Assembly: GCA_019119995.1 (NCBI GenBank)
Contig: DWVY01000025.1
Span: 1 to 64,000, forward strand
Reading direction: 5' to 3'
DNA: 64,000 nucleotides
DNA from: Candidatus Mediterraneibacter faecavium
Lineage (GTDB): Bacteria; Bacillota; Clostridia; Lachnospirales; Lachnospiraceae
Part shown: positions 41,315 through 48,687 of the stretch, piece after piece
Position numbering within the stretch: position 1 is the stretch's first letter
How the letters are laid out: every line of letters begins with the position of its first letter
The notes under the pieces: generated by a model
The model's database searches: none
Seen by the model: the letters and a program-made list of their open reading frames with translations, nothing else
What the model was told of the DNA's origin: nothing
Translations under genes and position numbers: made by a program

Positions 41315-44300
41315 ATGAAACGACAATGGAGAAAATTACTTGCAGGCGCATCGGTGTTTGCTCTTACCGCCTCGCTTCTCCCGACAGGACTGACCGTGAC
41401 GGCAGCCGGATCAGAAGCGGGCACGCCGTATACGGCAGAGGGAACCTATGATGTGACAGTGCCCCACGTGATCGTCAATCAGGTTTACGGGGGTTCGGAC
41501 GACGGCGCTGCAAGCCACAGCTTTATTGAGTTATATAACCAGACAGCCGAAGATGTGGATCTGACAGGATGGAGACTGGCTTACCGCTCCAGCGAGGACG
41601 GAGACGATAATGGGCAGTGGAGCTATTTTGAACTGACAGGCGTGATCCGGGCAAAGGGATATTACCTTGTGCGCTGCGGTGCAACAAGCGGAACAGACTA
41701 TACGGTACCGGCGGGAGATCAGGAGTGGGATATCCGGCTTCACAATAAAGGCGTATCTGTAGCGCTTCTGGATGAACATGCAGAAGATCTGACAGATGCT
41801 TTTGCGGGAGCGATAACAGGAGAAAACCGTCCGGAAGGATATGTAGACCTGCTTGCCGCGCAGGGGAACGATGCAGAGGACGCGCAGATCCCACCGGCAT
41901 ATGAAGGGGCATATGAAGACATCCAGTCTAAGAAGAAAGCAGTGCGCAGAGATGAGTTTGCGGATACAGATAACAATGCGGAAGACTCATCTGAGGTAGA
42001 TTACAGTGATCCGGTGGATGCAGAGCTCGGGCCTCATGGTCCGGGGGAAAGCGGAGAAGGTACGACAGATCCCGGAACAGGCGGAGAGGGAACTACGGAT
42101 CCGGGAACAGGCGGTGAAGGCGGTGCTGGTACTCCGTCACAGACATATTGGAATGACAGTTTTAACAGTGAAGCATCTCTTCAGCTGAGCCGGACAGGCG
42201 ATGTATCACTTGGTACGGCGAATGCCGACGGCGGTGTGGCGGAGATCGTGTCCTACAACCCGGATAACGGGAAAGCTTATGTAGTAAACGGGCAGGCAGG
42301 TGTACTGAACGTAGTTACAGTAAATGCTGACGGAAGTCTGACTACAGAAAGATCCATTGAGGTACAGAATCTGATCGATGGATTTACATACGGTGATATG
42401 ACCAGTGTGGCTGTGGATCCGGTCAATGACCATGTTGTGATCGCACTGCAGGCAGCAGATTATATGGCGGCAGGACGCATTGCAGTGCTGGACTATGACG
42501 GAAATCTGCTGAACAGCTATAAGACAGGTGTGCAGCCTGATATGGTTACGGTCAGCAGTGACGGAAAATGGATCCTCACAGCAGATGAGGGAGAACCCCG
42601 GGAAGGTTACGGGGCGGGAACAACAGACCCGGCAGGAAGTGTGACTCTTGTAAATACACAGACGGATGAAGCGAAAGTGATCGGATTCGATGGATTTGAT
42701 TCAGCGGAGCTTGCAGGACAGGGAATCCTGTTTAACAAAGTGGACGGGCAGATCTTAAGTGCACAGCAGGATCTGGAGCCGGAGTATATTGCGCTGAGCG
42801 GTGATAATTCCAGGGCTTACATTTCTCTTCAGGAGGCCAATGCGATTGCAACGCTTGATATCGCATCCGGGGAATTTACATCGATCAAGAGCCTTGGTTT
42901 CCAGGATCTTTCGGCTGAGGCGAACAGCGCGGACCTTGTAGAAGACGGCGGATATGCCCCGGCTTCTTATGAGAATGCTGCGGGCGTTCGTATGCCGGAC
43001 GGCATCAGCACATTTGAAGTAAACGGCACGACCTACCTTGCAACGGCAAATGAAGGCGATGCGAGAGAGTGGGGAGATTTCACCAACGAGGCGAAAGCGA
43101 CGCTTACAGATTCAGAGGGAAATGAAGCGGAGAAAGTCAGAGTGCTGGATCCTCAGGTGACAGCAGGTCTTACAGAAGGAACGAACTATCTTTTCGGCAG
43201 CCGTTCGTTCAGCATATTTAATGCAGATACGATGGATCTGGTCTATGACAGCGGCAACGATTTTGAGAGACTGACAGCGGACGATCTGAGCTGGTGGTTC
43301 AACTGTTCTAATGATGATCTGGAGATTGACAGCCGCAGCGCAAAGAAAGGGCCGGAGCCGGAGACTGTTGCAGTGAAACAGCTCGGAGACAGATGGTATG
43401 CCTTTGTAGGGCTTGAGCGCATTGGCGGTATTATGGTATATGATGTGACGGATCCGTCCGGGGCATCTTATGTAAACTATATCAATACAAGAGATTTCTC
43501 GTCTGAGATCGCAGGCGATGTGGCGCCGGAAGGTCTTGCATTTATTCCGGCTGAGGACTCTCCGTCAGGCAGTCCGATCCTGCTGGCGGCGTGTGAGGTG
43601 TCCGGAACACTGGCAGCTTATACTTTGAGCGGAAGTGCGGTGCCGGCACCTGAGGGAGCGGTCGTGCTCTATACGAATGACGTGCACTGTGCTACAGACG
43701 GATACTCCTATCTGGCGGCATATCGTGCGCAGCTGATCGAGGACGGATATGATGTGATCACCGTTGATGCGGGCGATGCGATCCAGGGAGAAGCCATCGG
43801 GTCTACCTCAGAAGGCGCGGCTATTGTGGATATTATGAATACAGTGGGGTATGATTACGGTGTGCCGGGGAATCACGAGTTTGATTACGGGCTTGACCGG
43901 TTTCTGGAGATTGCCGCAGGGGATGCGCCGGAGGCACAGTACGAATATCTGAGCTGTAATTTCGTGGATCTTCAGACGGATGCGACCGTGCTTGCTCCAT
44001 ATGATATTGTAGAGATGAACGGTGAGGATGTGGCTTTTGTCGGCATCAGCACGCCGGAGACTTACACAAAATCCACACCGACCTATTTCCAGGATGAGAA
44101 TGGGAACTTTATCTACAGTTTTTCGGAAGATACATTCTATGATACGATACAGGATACAGTTGACAACGCCCGGGCAGAAGGCGCCGACCGTGTGATCGCG
44201 GTAGGCCACCTGGGGATCGAAGGAACTACAGAGGGCTGGAAGTCCACAGATGTGATCGCCAACACGACAGGAATTGATGCGTTCATTGATGCACATTCCC

Positions 44301-45526
44301 ATGAGACGATCGCAGAAAATGAATATGCAAACGCAGATGGTGAAATGATCCCGCTGACATCTACAGGAACCAAGTTTGCAAATTTCGGTGTGATGACACT
44401 GAAAGAGGACGGCAGATACACGACAGAGCTGATCAGTCCGTCCAGTGTGGATATTCAGAGTTCAGACGCGGCTGCATCGGCATACAGAGAAGTCCAGGAT
44501 AAAGTGGATGGATATAATGAGGAGCTTGCATATCTTAATGAGAAGCTGGGAACATCCGAAGTTGAACTTACGATCAATGATGCAGATGGTGTGAGAAGGA
44601 TCCGTAACGGCGAGACAAATATGGGAGATTTTGTTGCTGATGCTTACCGCACAATGTCAGGGGCGGATATCGCTCTGGTAAACGGCGGAGGGATCCGCGA
44701 TTCTATAGCGGCAGGAGATGTGACGAGAAAAGATCTGATGGATGTGAATCCGTGGAATAATGAGATGTGTGTGATCCGTGCTACCGGGCAGCAGATCCTT
44801 GACGCTCTTGAGCACGGAGCAAGAATGAATCCCGAGGAGTGCGGAGGATTCCTTCAGGTATCCGGATTGACTTACGAGATCCATAATTATCTGGAAAGTC
44901 CTGTCATTACAGACAGTATGGAAATATTCCAGGAGATTGACGGAACGAAAGAACGCCGTGTGCAGAATGTAATGATCGGCGGCGAGGCGCTTGATCCGGA
45001 TGAGACATACACAGTAGCGGGAAGCTGCTATACATTGCAGGAGCAGGGAGACGGCTTCTCGATGTTCAAGGGCGCAGAGGTGGTAAAGGAGGAAGGACTT
45101 CCGGTCGATTCCGAGATGCTGATCAGCTATTTTACCAAAGAACTGGGCGGAAAGGTGACTGCGGAACAGTATGGCGATCCGCTCGGCGACGGCAGGATTA
45201 CGATCCTGACAGAAGCTCAGGGAGAGACCGAAGATCCAGAGAACCCCTCAGGAAATCCAGGAGAGGATCCGGCTGGAGGACAGACGGGCGACCCGACAGA
45301 AAATCCGGCAGGCGGAAATAAAAATCCGGGAACAGACGGTGACAAAAACAGCGCCGGATCAGGAACTGACGGAAATGGTTCAGAAAACGGGGCGGATGAC
45401 GGCGGAAAAACAGTTCAGACCGGAGATGACAGTCAGATCTGGCCGATCGCTATCGGTATGGCGGTTGCACTGATCGCAGCAGGCGGATCAGGCATTTATA
45501 TGATCAAAAGAAGAAAGAGTCAATAA
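41315..45526 (+). CDS. Wall-anchored multidomain surface 5'-nucleotidase-type protein
   Basis: A 1403-residue secreted protein. In order: signal peptide (about 1-30, AASV-type cleavage region), lamin-tail domain (about 48-165), a linker with three TDPGTGGEG repeats, a choice-of-anchor I beta-propeller-like region (about 285-775), a metallophosphatase domain (about 785-1050; VLYTNDVHC, DAGDAIQGE, PGNHEFDYG), a 5'-nucleotidase C-terminal domain (about 1085-1290), a Gly/Asp/Asn/Glu-rich spacer, and a sorting end VQTGDD-membrane helix-RRKS. It should release phosphate and nucleosides from nucleotides outside the cell. The ribosome site AAAGGAG lies within an inverted repeat. It sits between pyrD and pyrE, so it may supply nucleosides when synthesis is limiting. 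Catalytic metal residues look intact. Confidence 0.88.
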   Translation: MKRQWRKLLAGASVFALTASLLPTGLTVTAAGSEAGTPYTAEGTYDVTVPHVIVNQVYGGSDDGAASHSFIELYNQTAEDVDLTGWRLAYRSSEDGDDNGQWSYFELTGVIRAKGYYLVRCGATSGTDYTVPAGDQEWDIRLHNKGVSVALLDEHAEDLTDAFAGAITGENRPEGYVDLLAAQGNDAEDAQIPPAYEGAYEDIQSKKKAVRRDEFADTDNNAEDSSEVDYSDPVDAELGPHGPGESGEGTTDPGTGGEGTTDPGTGGEGGAGTPSQTYWNDSFNSEASLQLSRTGDVSLGTANADGGVAEIVSYNPDNGKAYVVNGQAGVLNVVTVNADGSLTTERSIEVQNLIDGFTYGDMTSVAVDPVNDHVVIALQAADYMAAGRIAVLDYDGNLLNSYKTGVQPDMVTVSSDGKWILTADEGEPREGYGAGTTDPAGSVTLVNTQTDEAKVIGFDGFDSAELAGQGILFNKVDGQILSAQQDLEPEYIALSGDNSRAYISLQEANAIATLDIASGEFTSIKSLGFQDLSAEANSADLVEDGGYAPASYENAAGVRMPDGISTFEVNGTTYLATANEGDAREWGDFTNEAKATLTDSEGNEAEKVRVLDPQVTAGLTEGTNYLFGSRSFSIFNADTMDLVYDSGNDFERLTADDLSWWFNCSNDDLEIDSRSAKKGPEPETVAVKQLGDRWYAFVGLERIGGIMVYDVTDPSGASYVNYINTRDFSSEIAGDVAPEGLAFIPAEDSPSGSPILLAACEVSGTLAAYTLSGSAVPAPEGAVVLYTNDVHCATDGYSYLAAYRAQLIEDGYDVITVDAGDAIQGEAIGSTSEGAAIVDIMNTVGYDYGVPGNHEFDYGLDRFLEIAAGDAPEAQYEYLSCNFVDLQTDATVLAPYDIVEMNGEDVAFVGISTPETYTKSTPTYFQDENGNFIYSFSEDTFYDTIQDTVDNARAEGADRVIAVGHLGIEGTTEGWKSTDVIANTTGIDAFIDAHSHETIAENEYANADGEMIPLTSTGTKFANFGVMTLKEDGRYTTELISPSSVDIQSSDAAASAYREVQDKVDGYNEELAYLNEKLGTSEVELTINDADGVRRIRNGETNMGDFVADAYRTMSGADIALVNGGGIRDSIAAGDVTRKDLMDVNPWNNEMCVIRATGQQILDALEHGARMNPEECGGFLQVSGLTYEIHNYLESPVITDSMEIFQEIDGTKERRVQNVMIGGEALDPDETYTVAGSCYTLQEQGDGFSMFKGAEVVKEEGLPVDSEMLISYFTKELGGKVTAEQYGDPLGDGRITILTEAQGETEDPENPSGNPGEDPAGGQTGDPTENPAGGNKNPGTDGDKNSAGSGTDGNGSENGADDGGKTVQTGDDSQIWPIAIGMAVALIAAGGSGIYMIKRRKSQ

Positions 45527-45555
45527 TACGTTTAAAAAAGAACGGAGACAGACAA

Positions 45556-45593
45556 GATGGGCGCCGCGCTGATCACTTAGCGCGACGCCCATC
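45556..45593. terminator. Strong bidirectional terminator
   Basis: GATGGGCG and CGCGC on the left (45556-45569) pair with GCGCG and CGCCCATC on the right, ending at 45593. It lies between the convergent surface nucleotidase and Rpn-type genes and serves both. Confidence 0.85.
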
Positions 45594-45607
45594 CACTTTC
45601 TAAGTTA

Positions 45608-46468
45608 TTAATTTTCCAGTCCAAGCAGTTCTTTAATCTGTTTTGCCGGAAGACCGCAGCAGATTGATATCTCCTCCACAGTTTTACCCTCTCGGAAGAG
45701 CTTGAAAACTGTTTCTGCGAGTTTCAGACCGGAATCTCTACCTTCTGTCCAGGCTTCTTCCCGTTCCTGCCTGATATGCTTCTCCTGATCATATTCAAAA
45801 ATGCTCATTGCTTTCGCCTCCGCCTTATGTTTCGTCAGGAAATCTTTCAGGACATCCTCAGCAATGCACTCGTCAATCGCTCTCTCCACCGCTTCGTCCA
45901 AGGGATTCTCTTTTGAATACAGCCGGATCTTATCCGTGTATATCGCATAATCCCTGAGTGTCCTGCATGTCTCCTTGAGTCTGCTGTTCTTTGAGCCGGA
46001 AATATTGAGCATCGTTGCCTTCAGCTCCAATTTCGGATCTTTTACCTTAAGCCCGTACATGTCCGACAGTTTCAGCAACGTTTCCTCCGGAATATCCTTT
46101 TCACCATTGTAGAAAATAATGAATTCCGGCGGCGGGATCTGTATGACCTTTGTTCCATACAGGTTCTCATTCCTTGTCATCCCTGCATAAAGCTGTGAAA
46201 TATAGATGAGGAAACGCAGCGGAAGATTCGGAGTATAGGTGGACTGATGCTCATACAGGGAAAGTCTCCCGTCGATCAAAAATGACAGATCATTCTTCAT
46301 CGACATATAAACAGCATTCTCAAGTGTGTTGATCTCCAATTGTTCCGGGTCTGTGTAGTGTTTTCCTGTCATCGCATTGTACAGTTCCAACAGGTTTTTC
46401 TTGTCTTCGAATACCATAATAAATAAGGTGGACTTAAAAGTTCTGTTTACAGTAGTTTCATTTGCCAT
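45608..46468 (-). CDS. Rpn-type PD-(D/E)XK nuclease/putative transposase protein
   Basis: A 286-residue protein of the Rpn/PDDEXK_2-like group: N-terminal nuclease-like region with DLSFLIDGRLSLYEHQST and LRFLIYISQLYAG (about 60-95), IIFYNG near 130, and a C-terminal helical region ending in a small helix-turn (GKTVEEISICCGLPAKQIKELL). Rpn proteins of Escherichia coli cut DNA and promote recombination; some related gut families are called transposases without proven transposition. The ATG for MANETT has GGAGG 7 bases upstream. It lies on the opposite strand within the pyr region, between the surface nucleotidase and pyrE. Confidence 0.82.
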   Translation of the reverse strand: MANETTVNRTFKSTLFIMVFEDKKNLLELYNAMTGKHYTDPEQLEINTLENAVYMSMKNDLSFLIDGRLSLYEHQSTYTPNLPLRFLIYISQLYAGMTRNENLYGTKVIQIPPPEFIIFYNGEKDIPEETLLKLSDMYGLKVKDPKLELKATMLNISGSKNSRLKETCRTLRDYAIYTDKIRLYSKENPLDEAVERAIDECIAEDVLKDFLTKHKAEAKAMSIFEYDQEKHIRQEREEAWTEGRDSGLKLAETVFKLFREGKTVEEISICCGLPAKQIKELLGLEN

Positions 46469-46496
46469 ACATTAGCCTCCTCTTTTTCGTTGTGGT

Positions 46497-46543
46497 GCAG
46501 AGAGGCTGGTTCAGTCTTTCTTACGTTCTGAAAACCTCTCTGC
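46497..46543. promoter_or_regulatory. Inverted repeat in the leader of the Rpn-type gene
   Basis: GCAGAGAGG (46497-46505) and CCTCTCTGC (46535-46543) pair, with an inner TTCAG/CTGAA. It lies just upstream of the minus-strand Rpn gene, in the 422-base gap before pyrE. It may be an operator, a leader hairpin or an old repeat end. Between it and the pyrE promoter nothing else was recognised. Confidence 0.45.
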
Positions 46544-46723
46544 TGTATTAATGGGAAATAAAAGCATTGAGATTTTCCTGAATGTAATTAGAAATGCTGA
46601 AACGGCGAGATGCCTTTTCGAAATAAAAACATGCTGGAATGTATTAATGCTTTGCGTATATCTTAGCACAGGCCGGAGTGGAATGCCAGACATTTTCCAG
46701 ACATTTTTCAGCCAATTCCTGAA

Positions 46724-46752
46724 TTGAAAATCCCTATCAGATATGTTAGAAT
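46724..46752 (+). promoter_or_regulatory. Promoter of pyrE with a long leader
   Basis: TTGAAA (46724-46729) and TAGAAT (46747-46752) with a 17-bp spacer. The predicted leader to the pyrE start is about 130 bases. It has CACCA/TGGTG distant pairing but no clear terminator and no recognised PyrR or riboswitch motif. Confidence 0.65.
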
Positions 46753-46890
46753 TGAGAAGAATTTAATAATTCATTTTTAGGTTTCACCAGGAGAAGTGAT
46801 AGGAAAATCATTTAATGGGAAAAGACCTGATGTTGGTGTTACTTAGAAAAAGGATGCAAAAATCCCGTGATTATGGAGGTTTTAAGAGAT

Positions 46891-47571
46891 ATGGAACAGT
46901 ACAAGCAGGAATTTATACATTTTATGGTGGACAGTGATGTGCTCAAATTTGGAGAGTTTACGTTAAAGAGCGGCAGGAAATCCCCGTTCTTTATGAATGC
47001 GGGAGCATATGTGACGGGTTCCCAGTTAAAGAAGCTGGGCGAGTATTATGCGAAAGCGATCCATGACAAGTACGGCGATGACTTCGACGTGCTGTTCGGA
47101 CCTGCATACAAGGGGATCCCGCTCAGTGTAGTAACTGCTATCGCGTACAGCGAGCTGTACGGAAAAGAAGTCCGTTACTGTTCGGACCGCAAGGAAGAGA
47201 AAGACCACGGAGCTGACAAGGGAAGTTTCCTCGGCAGCAAGTTAAAAGACGGGGACCGCGTGATCATGATCGAGGATGTGACTACATCCGGGAAATCCAT
47301 GGAGGAGACGGTGCCGAAGGTAAGAGGAGCGGCTGATGTGACGATCGTGGGACTGATCGTATCCCTGAACAGGATGGAAGTCGGCAAAGGCGGCGAGAAG
47401 TGCGCGTTGGATGAGGTCAAAGATCTCTATGGATTCGACACGGCAGCGATCGTGACGATGGAGGAAGTGGTCGAGTGCCTGTACAATAAAGAGTATAACG
47501 GAAAAGTTGTCATCAATGATACATTAAAGGCAGCGATCGATACATACTATGAAACATATGGCGTAAAATAA
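46891..47571 (+). CDS. pyrE: Orotate phosphoribosyltransferase
   Basis: A 226-residue enzyme joining orotate to PRPP to give OMP. It shows FGEFTLKSGRKSPFFMNAG, the flexible loop RKEEKDHGADK, and the PRPP-binding motif VIMIEDVTTSGKSMEE. ATG 46891 follows GGAGG with about 11-base spacing. It is separated from pyrF-K-D by the surface nucleotidase and Rpn genes and has its own promoter. Confidence 0.97.
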   Translation: MEQYKQEFIHFMVDSDVLKFGEFTLKSGRKSPFFMNAGAYVTGSQLKKLGEYYAKAIHDKYGDDFDVLFGPAYKGIPLSVVTAIAYSELYGKEVRYCSDRKEEKDHGADKGSFLGSKLKDGDRVIMIEDVTTSGKSMEETVPKVRGAADVTIVGLIVSLNRMEVGKGGEKCALDEVKDLYGFDTAAIVTMEEVVECLYNKEYNGKVVINDTLKAAIDTYYETYGVK

Positions 47572-47584
47572 GGAGGCGCATGTT

Positions 47585-47734
47585 ATGGAAAAGGCATATA
47601 TGACAATGAAAAACAGCGGTGCGGGAAACATCGCGGTCGGGATCATCATCCTGGCAGTCGGGATCACGGCAGGTGTCCTTTCCATCGTGAGCGGCGCGAG
47701 TCTGCTGAAACATAAAAAAGAAATCATGTTTTGA
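47585..47734 (+). CDS. 49-residue single-pass membrane microprotein
   Basis: ATG 47585 follows AAGGAGG directly after pyrE and opens 49 codons. The product has a short polar N-terminus (MEKAYMTMKNSGAGN), one hydrophobic span of about 24 residues (IAVGIIILAVGITAGVLSIV) and a basic end (LLKHKKEIMF). The excellent ribosome site, 13-base spacing from pyrE and membrane profile support a real gene. I do not know a function. Confidence 0.7.
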   Translation: MEKAYMTMKNSGAGNIAVGIIILAVGITAGVLSIVSGASLLKHKKEIMF

Positions 47735-47751
47735 GCAAGAACAGACAGTAT

Positions 47752-47783
47752 AAGGGGGCGGCAGAAGGCCGGTCCCCTTTTCA
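47752..47783 (+). terminator. Terminator after the microprotein gene
   Basis: AAGGGG with inner CGG pairs with CCG and CCCCTT and is followed by TTC. It ends the pyrE transcript and lies just before the favoured VanZ start at 47803. Confidence 0.6.
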
Positions 47784-47802
47784 GAGTGTCAGGAGAATTA
47801 TC

Positions 47803-48279
47803 TTGGGTATTAAAAAAGCGAGTGTTGTCAGGGCGTTTGGGAAAGTCCTGTTTCTATTATATGTCGGGTTTTTGATCTATTTTCTGTTTGTTGCAGAGTG
47901 GTATGGGAGGACAGAGATCGCGGAAGACTACCGGTATAATCTGGAGCTTTTCAAAGAGATCAGACGTTTCATCACATACAGAGAACAGCTTGGCACATTT
48001 ACGGTATTTGCCAATCTGTTCGGAAATATACTTATTTTTGTCCCATACGGTTTTTTTATTTCTATGGCAAGCAGGTCGAGGGGGTTTTTTAAAACGCTCT
48101 TCTGCAGTATGGGGCTGAGCCTGTGCGTGGAGATCGTACAGCTCTTTACAAGAGTGGGGAGTTTTGACGTGGATGATATCCTGCTCAACACCATCGGAGG
48201 TGTGCTGGGCTACATTTTATTCGCGGTATGTAATCGGATAAGGAGAAAGCATCATGTTCGGAATCGGAAAAAGCGCTGA
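47803..48279 (+). CDS. VanZ-family membrane protein
   Basis: About 158 residues with four membrane segments and the VanZ core NLFGNILIFVPYGFF, then VEIVQLFTRVGSFDVDDILLNTIGGVLGY. VanZ proteins are linked to low-level teicoplanin resistance or unknown envelope roles. TTG 47803 is favoured, with AGGAG 7 bases upstream and a terminator hairpin before it; a TTG at 47731 overlapping the previous stop is an alternative that adds 24 residues. Its end overlaps the next gene by 26 bases. Confidence 0.85.
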   Translation: MGIKKASVVRAFGKVLFLLYVGFLIYFLFVAEWYGRTEIAEDYRYNLELFKEIRRFITYREQLGTFTVFANLFGNILIFVPYGFFISMASRSRGFFKTLFCSMGLSLCVEIVQLFTRVGSFDVDDILLNTIGGVLGYILFAVCNRIRRKHHVRNRKKR

Positions 48280-48622
48280 AGAGCGCCAGAGGGAAAAAGA
48301 GAGGAAAAAGCGCGGGGCGAGGAAATACGGGCAGACTAATTATAAGCATTCCCGCAAGGGGATCGTATCCTGCATCAGCGGTATCGGCGGACTGGCTATC
48401 CTGGCAGGCTGCATTGTCTACGCATTTCTGGCAAGAGGAAATGCACACGGGATCATCGGCGGTCTGGCCGTCCTTTCACTCGTGCTGTCCATCAACGGAA
48501 TACGCCTTGCGATCGGCGGTTTCTATGAGCGCGAGCGCAATTACCTGACATGCAAGATCGGGCTCCCGGTCAGTTCGCTGACGGTGATCGCTTTCTTCGC
48601 GCTTTTCATCGGCGGGCTGTGA
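48254..48622 (+). CDS. DUF6142-like small membrane protein
   Basis: A 122-residue protein with a highly basic N-terminus (KSAEERQREKERKKRGARKYG) and three membrane segments (about 40-60, 68-88 and 102-121). The arrangement NYKHSRKGIVSCISGIGGLAIL is common to small Clostridia proteins I remember as DUF6142; function unknown. AAGGAG precedes the ATG, and the start overlaps the VanZ gene, so both are cotranscribed. Confidence 0.75.
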   Translation: MFGIGKSAEERQREKERKKRGARKYGQTNYKHSRKGIVSCISGIGGLAILAGCIVYAFLARGNAHGIIGGLAVLSLVLSINGIRLAIGGFYERERNYLTCKIGLPVSSLTVIAFFALFIGGL

Positions 48623-48687
48623 CGGGGGATTTCCATGTGCAGTGACCGGTGCGGACAGCTTAAGTATATCAAAGGAGGTCTTATTTT

